A DNA stretch of 9,880 nucleotides from Desulfobulbaceae bacterium UBA5628 (GCA_002421565.1 DIKC01000184.1:1-9880); one strand, 5' to 3'; positions 1-5,559 are shown, counted from the first letter of the stretch. Made by a program: numbers and translations. The notes: generated by a model not told the origin, from the letters alone.

Positions 1-189
1 CTGGAGCGCGGCCGGCGGCGGCGAGGCCGGCTCGGCCGACGCGGTGCTTTCCCGCAAACGCAGCCGCAGCCGCTGGTCAAGCTCATGGCCGGTATCCTTG
101 GGCAGACAACCGGCCAGCCCCGGCATCAGCGCCGCCAGCAACAAAAGCATGATGGCTTGCCGGGCAAGCCGCGTATTTTTCTCAGCCAC
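1..189 (-). CDS. gspD: GspD-like outer-membrane secretin, N-terminal part (lipoprotein start)
   Basis: Only the first 63 residues lie in the window; the frame stays open to base 1. I start it at GTG 187-189, because an AGAGGA ribosome binding site lies 8 bases upstream. The product starts with charged residues (EKNTR), then a hydrophobic run (about residues 13-25) ending in the lipobox L-A-G-C with Cys28, so it should be cut by signal peptidase II and lipidated. Leu follows the Cys, and the absence of Asp at +2 fits outer-membrane sorting. A Pro/Ala/Ser-rich linker follows. No secretin domain is visible yet. The identity rests on position: gspD is the one core T2SS gene missing from the set and it normally follows gspC. 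Lipidated secretins that need no separate pilotin are known (HxcQ, XpsD). It could be another T2SS-associated lipoprotein. Confidence 0.62.
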   Translation of the reverse strand, partial: MAEKNTRLARQAIMLLLLAALMPGLAGCLPKDTGHELDQRLRLRLRESTASAEPASPPPAALQ

Positions 190-197
190 CTTATCCG

Positions 198-203
198 TCC
201 TCT
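198..203 (-). promoter_or_regulatory. Ribosome binding site for the gspD-like gene
   Basis: The minus strand reads AGAGGA here, 8 bases before GTG 187-189, inside a purine-rich run. It decides the GTG start over the internal ATG at residue 14, which would cut off the basic n-region of the signal peptide. Unlike most genes here, this one does not overlap its upstream neighbour, so it appears to be translated from its own site. Confidence 0.6.
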
Positions 204-229
204 TCTTCGTTCTTTTCGTTTTTATTCGA

Positions 230-529
230 CTACGTCAGACGACCGCGCCATTTCCGCGGGTCACGAGAAGCATGAAATATACCATAGAAAATCAAACGCC
301 CATCTGTATATTCGTAAAAAATCGCATATGGAAAACGTCGCACCAGTGCTCTGCGATAATCCAGATGGACTTTTACGTAAAGCTCAGGCATGCGGAGAAT
401 CCCCTGAACACAGGCATCCACGCAACCGAGAAACTCCTCACCCAAACCGATCCGCTGCTCTTCGTACCAGACATACGATTCATCAACGTCTTGTTGCGCT
501 TCAGGCGTGAATATCAGTTCAAAGGCCAT
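230..529 (-). CDS. parE: ParE/RelE-family toxin of a type II toxin-antitoxin pair
   Basis: This 99-residue protein has the RelE/ParE superfamily pattern: an N-terminal beta strand followed by an Ala-x-x-Asp helix (A11, D14), W21-Y22, the GLGEEF segment (28-33), a P48 turn, paired arginines R59-R60, the FPYAIFYE strand (66-73) and a C-terminal H86-R89-D90-P91-x-x-W94 signature. Relatives either poison DNA gyrase (ParE) or cleave mRNA on the ribosome (RelE). The sequence looks closer to the ParE group, but the target cannot be settled here. It starts at ATG 527-529, overlapping the antitoxin's end by 11 bases, as is usual for such pairs. The gene looks intact and full length. Its GC content (about 49% over 241-720) is well below that of the T2SS genes around it, which suggests acquisition. 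It separates gspC from the secretin gene. Confidence 0.9.
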   Translation of the reverse strand: MAFELIFTPEAQQDVDESYVWYEEQRIGLGEEFLGCVDACVQGILRMPELYVKVHLDYRRALVRRFPYAIFYEYTDGRLIFYGIFHASRDPRKWRGRLT

Positions 530-743
530 AGCGGCTTCTGATCCGTTTTTTCACCTGATCCCAGGGAATCCCGGAATCAGGATTGGTCATAAATCTGGAT
601 TTTCGACGAGCCAACTCCTCCTTATGCCATTCATGCACCGACACATCTGAGGGAGTGGCCGCCAAGTCATCCCAGAGATCTTCCACCAACTGTAATTTCT
701 CTGGCGGACTAAGATCGAATATGGAGCCAGCATTAAAATCCAT
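519..743 (-). CDS. Antitoxin, putative addiction module component (TIGR02574 family)
   Basis: This 74-residue acidic protein matches the pattern of the TIGR02574 addiction-module family, the usual partner of a ParE-like toxin. The features are an L11-S-P-P-E-K-L-Q-L-V segment leading into E21-D-L-W-D (LW at 23-24), the E43-L-A-R-R stretch, the N54-P-D-S-G-I-P-W turn, and a basic C-terminal helix starting D62-Q-V-K-K. The C-terminal part should wrap the toxin; whether the protein also binds DNA is not evident. ATG 741-743 has a strong GGGAGG site 6 bases upstream, so it can be translated independently of gspC, whose stop codon lies 15 bases before this start. The toxin gene overlaps its last 11 bases. 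I see no convincing promoter inside the end of gspC, so transcription may come from the secretion operon. Confidence 0.88.
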   Translation of the reverse strand: MDFNAGSIFDLSPPEKLQLVEDLWDDLAATPSDVSVHEWHKEELARRKSRFMTNPDSGIPWDQVKKRIRSRYGL

Positions 744-749
744 CTCGCA

Positions 750-755
750 CCTCCC
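750..755 (-). promoter_or_regulatory. Strong ribosome binding site before the TIGR02574 antitoxin
   Basis: The minus strand reads GGGAGG, 6 bases before ATG 741-743 and just after the gspC stop (TAA 759-761). This is a stronger site than most T2SS genes here have. It would favour antitoxin synthesis over toxin synthesis, since the toxin start lies inside the antitoxin gene and depends on coupling. Confidence 0.65.
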
Positions 756-758
756 AAG

Positions 759-1229
759 TTATTCTCTTTTAAAAATCCGCGGGCTGATTGTTTCGCCGTC
801 CGGCCCGGTCAGGCTGACGCTCTTCTCCCCGATGGCGGCCACGGTCAGATCCGCCACCGACTGCCCGATCGTGACCCGCGACGTTTCCTTCAAGTTGCCG
901 GCGGAGTCGAGCACTTCGATCACCGCCAGCCGACCACCACCGGCCAGGGCGAAAATTCCCCGCAGCCGGAAATTTAACGCGGCGACCGCTTCCTCCCCGC
1001 CGCCAGCCGCCCCGGCGGCGGCCCCGCCCTTGCCGGACGGCTTGATCTCAAAAATATCGGGGTATTCCGGCAGCAGTTCCGGGGCCGTCCGGGTCACCGG
1101 CTTGAAATCCGCCAGCGAGGCCATCGGCCCGGCCTCCGCCGGTCTGGACAACTCCCGATAGAGATTCGCCAGCCCCCCGGCCAGAAACAGCGCCAGCAAC
1201 AAATTGGCAAGCATCATTTTTTTCTTCAT
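759..1229 (-). CDS. gspC: GspC-like T2SS inner-membrane protein, short form without PDZ domain
   Basis: This 156-residue protein has a basic N-terminus (MKKK), one membrane segment (about residues 7-22), and a periplasmic Pro-rich linker. A Gly/Ala run follows (about 68-78), then a compact domain (about 86-154) with the L-R-G-I-F-A...GGGRLAVIE pattern of the GspC homology region. In the T2SS this region binds the N0 domain of the secretin and joins it to the GspL/GspM/GspE platform. The protein ends there: the C-terminal PDZ or coiled-coil domain of the longer gammaproteobacterial GspC (about 270-300 residues) is absent. It starts at ATG 1227-1229, which overlaps the hepT stop as ATGA and has no evident ribosome binding site. 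Its synthesis therefore probably depends on ribosomes finishing hepT. A toxin-antitoxin cassette lies on each side. PilP-like lipoproteins are distant look-alikes, but there is no lipobox. Confidence 0.78.
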   Translation of the reverse strand: MKKKMMLANLLLALFLAGGLANLYRELSRPAEAGPMASLADFKPVTRTAPELLPEYPDIFEIKPSGKGGAAAGAAGGGEEAVAALNFRLRGIFALAGGGRLAVIEVLDSAGNLKETSRVTIGQSVADLTVAAIGEKSVSLTGPDGETISPRIFKRE

Positions 1230-1232
1230 GGC
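1215..1232. repeat. 18-bp direct repeat, gspC-side copy
   Basis: The minus strand reads GCCATGAAGAAAAAAATG, identical to 1840-1857 in all 18 positions; the bases flanking the match differ on both sides. It covers the last bases of hepT and the first five codons of gspC. The two copies lie 625 bp apart and bracket mntA-hepT exactly. This copy is presumably the original, because it encodes the basic n-region before the GspC membrane segment. Confidence 0.93.
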
Positions 1233-1555
1233 AGCGCCGAGGCAATAACTTTTTTCAGGTCAGGCAAATTGCGTTGCACTATATGCCATACGGTTTCAAT
1301 GTCGATACCAAGGTAATCATGCACCAGGATGTTTCTAAGGCCGGTAATCTTATACCATTCGATCTCCCGATGCTTGTCCTTGAACGCTTCGGACAACCGC
1401 TGGGTTGATTCGGCGAGTACCTGCAAGTTGCGAAGCACGGCATCCTGTACCATTTCAGTCTGCATGAATTCCGAGCAGTCCAGCCCCACCACATATTTTT
1501 CTATTTTACTTATGCTTTCAGCTATGTGGATAAGATAAAGACGGTCATCCTTCAT
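1226..1555 (-). CDS. hepT: HepT, HEPN-domain ribonuclease toxin of the MntA/HepT pair
   Basis: This 109-residue, mostly helical protein belongs to the DUF86/HepT-like HEPN family. The catalytic R-x4-H-x-Y motif is intact: R74-N-I-L-V-H79-D-Y81, followed by the typical G-I-D. HEPN toxins cleave RNA as dimers through this Arg and His. In the characterised Shewanella pair, the motif tyrosine is AMPylated by MntA to silence the toxin, so Y81 is the expected target here. It starts at ATG 1553-1555, which overlaps the mntA stop as ATGA, with GGGAGG about 10 bases upstream inside mntA. Its own TGA overlaps the ATG of gspC. The gene is intact. The cassette is about 49% GC, clearly below the flanking secretion genes, and was probably acquired. 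Confidence 0.93.
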   Translation of the reverse strand: MKDDRLYLIHIAESISKIEKYVVGLDCSEFMQTEMVQDAVLRNLQVLAESTQRLSEAFKDKHREIEWYKITGLRNILVHDYLGIDIETVWHIVQRNLPDLKKVIASALP

Positions 1556-1854
1556 ACCGGCCTGGCCTCCCGCAGAATCTTATCCCGCAGATACCAGTGC
1601 AAACCTCGCTCGGTTACGATATCGACCCGTCGCCCCAGGAGATCCTGAAGTTGGCTAAGAGCCCCCCCCAAATCCAGAAGAGTTCGCCCTTTTTCCAGAT
1701 CAACCAGGAAATCAATGTCGCTTTGCGCGGTTTCCGTACCACGAACCACGGAACCGAACACCCGCACATTGAAAGCTCCATGCCTACGGGCGATGGTGAG
1801 AATATCTTCTCTTTTTTGTTTTATGATCTCGATCGCGTCCATTTTTTTCTTCAT
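1552..1854 (-). CDS. mntA: MntA, minimal nucleotidyltransferase antitoxin (AMPylates HepT)
   Basis: This 100-residue protein is a minimal nucleotidyltransferase. It carries the family motif G34-S35-x10-D46-x-D48 (FGSVVRG...SDIDF), and a third acidic residue D78 (RRVDIV) that should complete the metal site. Such proteins transfer AMP to a tyrosine of the HEPN toxin and so neutralise it. The frame begins at ATG 1852-1854, which overlaps the gspM stop as ATGA. The first five codons (MKKKM) are identical in DNA to the start of gspC, so the native start is probably the second ATG (1840-1842), giving MDAIEI. No clear ribosome binding site precedes either ATG. A run of eight G on the coding strand (1662-1669) lies at the Leu-Gly-Gly-Ala segment and could slip. 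MntA and HepT together form a complete pair. Confidence 0.92.
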   Translation of the reverse strand: MKKKMDAIEIIKQKREDILTIARRHGAFNVRVFGSVVRGTETAQSDIDFLVDLEKGRTLLDLGGALSQLQDLLGRRVDIVTERGLHWYLRDKILREARPV

Positions 1855-1857
1855 GGC
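1840..1857. repeat. 18-bp direct repeat, gspM/mntA-side copy
   Basis: This is the second copy of GCCATGAAGAAAAAAATG (minus strand), identical to 1215-1232. It contains the end of gspM (CCATGA), the first ATG of mntA and five codons that look borrowed from gspC. Collapsing the two copies would leave gspM ending in TGA inside the ATGA that starts gspC. Confidence 0.93.
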
Positions 1858-2396
1858 GTTCCGTGGGCGGTGACCACCAGTTCGGTGGTAAGTTCAGCGG
1901 TCTTGGCGCGGGCGGTGAGATTAAGCTGCTCGATGACCAGGAGGCGGGGATCGCTCTCCAGGGTATGAAGCAGCCTGGTCAAGTCGGTCGGTTCGATCTC
2001 CAGCCGGAAGCGGATCGAGGCTTTGACCACCGGCCCGGCCCCGGTCGCGGGCAGCCAGTCCAGGTTGACGACCCGCCCTCCCAGGGAGGCGACCAGACTC
2101 TCCACCTGCTGCTGGAGCGTAAGTTGCAGGGTCGCGGCCTCGCCGATACCGGGATAAAAATGACGGCTGATTTCAGTCAGCCGTTTTTCGGCCTCGACGG
2201 CCGCCGCCGCCACTTCCCCCTGACGACCGACCAGGGCCTGCTTGCGGGCCACCGCCTCCCGCAGACGAACCACCTGTGTGAGATTGTCCCGTCTCCGCTC
2301 ATAAAGCGGCGCCCAGAGATACTCAAAGGCGAGCAGGGCCACGATCACCGCCAGGCCGATTCTAATCCGGAGAGAGAGGGAATTAAGGAAGTTCAT
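1851..2396 (-). CDS. gspM: GspM-like T2SS inner-membrane assembly protein (PilO-like)
   Basis: This 181-residue bitopic protein has a short cytoplasmic N-terminus, a membrane segment (about residues 12-29), a charged heptad-like stretch likely to form a coiled coil (about 33-76), and an alpha/beta domain (about 88-178) of the GspM/PilO ferredoxin-like type. It resembles the subtype-b GspM, but I assign this from architecture and position after gspL, not from a diagnostic motif. GspM pairs with GspL and anchors the GspE ATPase platform at the inner membrane. I chose ATG 2394-2396, which overlaps the end of gspL by 14 bases and directly precedes the membrane segment. Longer upstream reading frames add a Pro/Trp/Arg-rich stretch that is antisense-like noise from gspL. 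Its TGA now overlaps the start of mntA instead of gspC. Confidence 0.82.
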   Translation of the reverse strand: MNFLNSLSLRIRIGLAVIVALLAFEYLWAPLYERRRDNLTQVVRLREAVARKQALVGRQGEVAAAAVEAEKRLTEISRHFYPGIGEAATLQLTLQQQVESLVASLGGRVVNLDWLPATGAGPVVKASIRFRLEIEPTDLTRLLHTLESDPRLLVIEQLNLTARAKTAELTTELVVTAHGTP

Positions 2397-3522
2397 CTTT
2401 CGCCCCGGTCGGCAGGTAGATAAAACGGATCGTGAAAAGATCGCGGTCGCTTTTGGCCTCTCGCCGCAGGGGCGCCACCAGGGCCGATTCCCGAACCTCC
2501 GGGGCGGCGGCCAGGGCGGCAAGCACCGCTGCCCCGCTCACGGCTGTTCCTTGCATCTCCACCTCATTGCCGGTCGCGTTTAAACGGCTGATCCTGACCC
2601 CAAGGGGCAGAATCCGATGGAGCATATTAAGCAAGGAAAGCTTGGGGACGTAACCAAGCAACGGCGCCCGCAAACGGGCGTAACGCTCGCCGGCCGAATT
2701 CAGCTCCTGCTGCCGCTCCAGGACGTGGCCCACCGCTTCATCCAGGGCGTGATCGGCGGCGGCCAGCCGGTACCTGGCAAACTCCGGCAGGACAAACCAA
2801 CCGACCACGGCCAGAAGCAGGATGATGGAAGTTACCGCCAAAGTCCGATAAAGGGCCGGGTCGGAAAAAACCAGGGGCCGAAAGGCGGCGCGAAAAAAGG
2901 GGCGCAGGGCGGCGGCGGAGAGGGTGGGCAAAGCCGCGGCCAGGGAGGCGGGATAGTTCTCCAGTTCGCGGAATGCGCCATCCGCGCCCGCCCGTCCCAG
3001 CCCCCGCCGGAAAAGATCGGCCTGGGCCGGGTCCGGACCAACCGCCATACTGGTCACCCCCTGGTCCATTCCCACCTGCAAGAGCAAGGAGGAATCAGGC
3101 CGGGAAACCCGATAGAGGCCGGGCGGAAGGGTCAAGGGGGCAAAGGCGGTTTCCGGAATCACCAGCCAGGGGTTGCAATTCTCGATCACCCGGCCGACCG
3201 TGGGGCGGACGAACCAGAGGTTGACCAGGCAGCCGTCGCCGGCCGATGCCAGCCGCCGAAGCGCAAAAAACTCCGGGACAAAGGGACTGTACTCCGTCGG
3301 ATCAAGGGCCACGGCCTCCCTTATTTCCCGAGGATTGACAAAAGGAAAGGCGCGTTTGGTCTCATGGTAATGCTCCTTGGCCAGAATCAGGACGCGGCAG
3401 GCCGGAACATCGGGGACAGCCGTCTCGTCAGCCACTCTGAGCGGGGGCCGGCCCGGCTCAAGACGCCACAACTCCCGATCCAGGTAATAGAGCGGGAAAA
3501 GAATCTTACTTTTAAGTTTCAT
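2383..3522 (-). CDS. gspL: GspL, T2SS inner-membrane platform protein
   Basis: This 379-residue protein has a cytoplasmic region (about 1-225) in the place of the actin-like GspL domain that binds the GspE N-terminus. One membrane segment follows (about 227-247), then a helical stretch with coiled-coil character (about 250-290). The periplasmic C-terminal domain (about 295-375) contains the PilN-like pattern L-x-x-I-L-P-x-G-V-x-I-x-x-L. The length is normal for the family. The architecture equals a PilM-PilN fusion, as is usual for GspL. The cytoplasmic half is weakly conserved, so the call leans on topology and position. ATG 3520-3522 directly follows the gspK stop (TAA 3523-3525) with no gap, so reinitiation is likely. 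GspM starts within its last codons. Confidence 0.85.
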   Translation of the reverse strand: MKLKSKILFPLYYLDRELWRLEPGRPPLRVADETAVPDVPACRVLILAKEHYHETKRAFPFVNPREIREAVALDPTEYSPFVPEFFALRRLASAGDGCLVNLWFVRPTVGRVIENCNPWLVIPETAFAPLTLPPGLYRVSRPDSSLLLQVGMDQGVTSMAVGPDPAQADLFRRGLGRAGADGAFRELENYPASLAAALPTLSAAALRPFFRAAFRPLVFSDPALYRTLAVTSIILLLAVVGWFVLPEFARYRLAAADHALDEAVGHVLERQQELNSAGERYARLRAPLLGYVPKLSLLNMLHRILPLGVRISRLNATGNEVEMQGTAVSGAAVLAALAAAPEVRESALVAPLRREAKSDRDLFTIRFIYLPTGAKDELP

Positions 3523-4425
3523 TTATCGGCGCCATTCCAGAATGGTAAAAGGCTTTTCCCGGCCGCTCCCGCTGGCGACCACCGCCTGAAGCCGGTCCCG
3601 GCCGGTTTCATGGCGGGCGGTTATTTCCAGCCAGAGCAGGGAGGAGGGCCAGAAAAAATCAACTTCGGTTTCCCGGATCCCGGTGATGGCGGCAAAAAGC
3701 GGCCCGTTCAAGGCCCCCTCGTCCCGCCGGGCAAGCACCTGCGCCAGTTGTTCCTGGTCGGGGACAAAGACCGCCAGCAGCTCCGGACTCATGGTAAGGT
3801 AATTTACATTACCGGGATGCCAATATACCAGCTCATTGCTTATTTTGTCCAGCAACTCGGGATCAAACCCCTTGATCAGTAACAATTCGTTCAGGGCCTG
3901 GACCGGCGCGTTGCGCGGCTGATGCCTGAGTCCGGCGGCCCGGTAATCCCAGGACTCCGCCCCGTTCAAACGGCGGAAATCATCGGCATCCCGCCAGTCG
4001 GCCAACCCGTCCGCCAGTTGGGCGGCTCGATCCGGGTCATCCAGTACTTTAGTGAAAAAACGCCGCAGACCAGCCGAATCGAAATGGGGTGAAATCATCC
4101 CGGCGGTATCCCGGAGCCGCAAGCTGACATCCGGGTTCAGGGCGATCTCTTCTCCGTAAAGATTAAGACGCGGATGGCCGGCCAGAGGGCCGCCGGTTTC
4201 GACCACCGGAACCAGGGCGGTGGGGGTGCGCCGGGCGGTGAGCATCGCATAGAGTACCAGATTGAAGGCGGAATAACTCTTCATCTCCGCCCGCACCTGA
4301 TTGTCAAGATCGGTTACCAAGTCAATCCGGTGGCTTACCGTTTCACTGATACTGAAAACGATCACCGTCAAGAGTACCGCAATCCCCAACACCAGCGGCA
4401 GGGCGAATCCATCCTGATTATTCAC
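3523..4425 (-). CDS. gspK: GspK, minor pseudopilin at the pseudopilus tip
   Basis: This 300-residue protein has a very short prepilin leader (cleavage after G6, before F7) and a hydrophobic helix (about 7-27). Mature residue +5 is Leu instead of Glu, which is the known GspK exception among pseudopilins. The segment L-A-D-W-R-D-A-D-D-F followed by G-A-E (about 141-157) is the GspK hallmark seen near its calcium sites and alpha domain. N-A-P-V-Q-A-L-N-E-L-L (about 172-182) and N-V-N-Y-L...S-P-E-L-L (about 206-217) are also typical. GspK caps the GspI/GspJ complex and is thought to prime pseudopilus assembly. The start is GTG 4423-4425, overlapping the end of gspJ by 8 bases; later starts would lose the leader. 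The length is usual. Confidence 0.95.
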   Translation of the reverse strand: MNNQDGFALPLVLGIAVLLTVIVFSISETVSHRIDLVTDLDNQVRAEMKSYSAFNLVLYAMLTARRTPTALVPVVETGGPLAGHPRLNLYGEEIALNPDVSLRLRDTAGMISPHFDSAGLRRFFTKVLDDPDRAAQLADGLADWRDADDFRRLNGAESWDYRAAGLRHQPRNAPVQALNELLLIKGFDPELLDKISNELVYWHPGNVNYLTMSPELLAVFVPDQEQLAQVLARRDEGALNGPLFAAITGIRETEVDFFWPSSLLWLEITARHETGRDRLQAVVASGSGREKPFTILEWRR

Positions 4426-5146
4426 GATAGAGCAGCCCCCCCTTGTGGGTGTTGCCCGCCTTGATCCGAATGGTCCGCACCGTCTCTTCGCCCTGCTCGG
4501 CAGTGGTGACGATTTCGATCAGTTCCGGCATGGCGTGGCGTTCCCGGCCGTCAAAATCGTCGGTCCATTGACGAATCTCCCGTATGGTCTCATTCTGGTC
4601 GTCCCATTTCGCTTCAAGCAACCCGAAGTATCTTATTCTCACCGTCCTGATGCCGGTGGCTGCCTCCAGGAGGCGATCATAGGCCGGGGCGTGATCATGG
4701 TAGCGAAGGTAATCGGAGGTCAAGGCGGCCTCCCGGTAAACCAGGCGGCCGCCCCCGGCGGCTCCTTCCTCCCCCGGCAGCAGGAGATATTCGGCCGCCG
4801 CCGTATCCCCGCCATGAAAAATCGGGGAAGCGGTGACAAAGGCAAATCCCTGGGAGCCGCCCTTGAAATAGGGATAAAAAGCGCCATCCCGCTCGGCCAG
4901 GGGATCGGTGACGTAGTATTCCCAGATGCCTTCCAGGGCATGGCGGACCAGGGTTTCCCCGCGATAAGCCGCCAATTCCCGAATATCTCCCAGGCGGCGA
5001 TGCTCCCATTCGTTGAGGAAAAGCCGCATGGAAAAAAAGGCGAGAAAAACCATGCCGCTGACAATAACCCCGGAAACCAGCAGCTCGATCAGGGTAAATC
5101 CAGCCGGGGAACGGAGCAGGCTCAGGGGATAGCGAGTCTTTGCCAT
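4418..5146 (-). CDS. gspJ: GspJ, minor pseudopilin
   Basis: This 242-residue protein has a type IV prepilin N-terminus: a 16-residue leader ending S-P-A-G, then mature F17-T-L-I-E21 with Glu at +5 and a hydrophobic helix to about residue 44. The GspJ globular domain follows, with the usual R-x-G-D-I-R-E...R-G-E and, further on, I-R-T-V-R-I-R-Y-F (about 165-174) next to W181. The large pseudopilins GspJ and GspK sit with GspI at the pseudopilus tip. I start it at ATG 5144-5146, giving a 25-base overlap with gspI. Upstream extensions read gspI out of frame and carry no prepilin-like sequence. The segment from 4741 to 4800 is especially rich in Gly/Ala codons and may be a loop. Confidence 0.92.
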   Translation of the reverse strand: MAKTRYPLSLLRSPAGFTLIELLVSGVIVSGMVFLAFFSMRLFLNEWEHRRLGDIRELAAYRGETLVRHALEGIWEYYVTDPLAERDGAFYPYFKGGSQGFAFVTASPIFHGGDTAAAEYLLLPGEEGAAGGGRLVYREAALTSDYLRYHDHAPAYDRLLEAATGIRTVRIRYFGLLEAKWDDQNETIREIRQWTDDFDGRERHAMPELIEIVTTAEQGEETVRTIRIKAGNTHKGGLLYRE

Positions 5147-5559
5147 ATCAGTTCCCGGTATTGATGATTGACCCGCTGTTCCCGGCCACCCAACGCCGAC
5201 ATAATCGTCAATTCCACCCGATAAAGGGTAAGCTGAAACATGCCCTGCTCCGGCGCGCCGGTTACTTCGTCGATGCCGCCTGGGTTGTTGATCGCCTCCG
5301 CCTCGACAACCGCCCGCCAACCGTAAGAAAGACCAACGGTAAAATCGGCCAGGCCCTCGTATTCCCCCGCCTCCAGACGACTCCTTACCTGCTGCCTGAT
5401 ATCTCCAACTTGCCGGGAAATATTGCTCACCGCCGCGGCCCGGGAGACAAAATCAAGCGACGCATTATAGGAAGCGGCGGCCACCGTAAGGGCAGCCAGC
5501 AGAATCACCAGGGCGACCAGCACTTCAACCAGGGTAAACCCGCGACCGGCGTTATTCAT
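5122..5559 (-). CDS. gspI: GspI, minor pseudopilin
   Basis: This 145-residue protein has a 7-residue leader (MNNAGRG) before mature F-T-L-V-E with Glu at +5, then a hydrophobic helix V-L-V-A-L-V-I-L-L-A-A-L-T-V. The small globular domain that follows is typical of GspI in size. It partners GspJ and GspK in the tip complex. ATG 5557-5559 forms an ATGA overlap with the gspH stop. The frame is open further upstream, but that stretch is the shadow of gspH and lacks a leader-like sequence. Its last 25 bases overlap gspJ. Confidence 0.93.
   Translation of the reverse strand: MNNAGRGFTLVEVLVALVILLAALTVAAASYNASLDFVSRAAAVSNISRQVGDIRQQVRSRLEAGEYEGLADFTVGLSYGWRAVVEAEAINNPGGIDEVTGAPEQGMFQLTLYRVELTIMSALGGREQRVNHQYRELIWQRLAIP

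Noticed and set aside
44..541. Overlapping plus-strand open frames across the gspD start and the parE region.
   Set aside because: They read antisense through a well-supported toxin gene and a lipoprotein start, lack recognisable features, and two compete in different frames.
759..800. Internal promoter for the ParE pair in the AT-rich end of gspC.
   Set aside because: No -35/-10 pair with acceptable match and spacing could be found; the AT-rich stretch encodes the last codons of gspC.
230..1857. A transposon or integron carrying the toxin-antitoxin pairs.
   Set aside because: No transposase, integrase, terminal inverted repeats or attC-like folds are seen, and gspC lies intact between the two pairs.
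2397..2522. N-terminal extension of gspM upstream of ATG 2394-2396.
   Set aside because: The extra residues are Pro/Trp/Arg-rich, overlap gspL out of frame, and would precede the membrane segment without purpose.
2617..3882. A long plus-strand open frame of about 420 codons antisense to gspL and gspK.
   Set aside because: Its translation is Gly/Pro/Gln/Arg-rich low-complexity sequence with no domain, no ribosome binding site, and it spans two convincing genes. It is a codon-bias shadow in GC-rich DNA.
5147..5320. N-terminal extension of gspJ upstream of ATG 5144-5146.
   Set aside because: It lies wholly inside gspI in another frame and would bury the prepilin leader, which must be near the N-terminus for cleavage.
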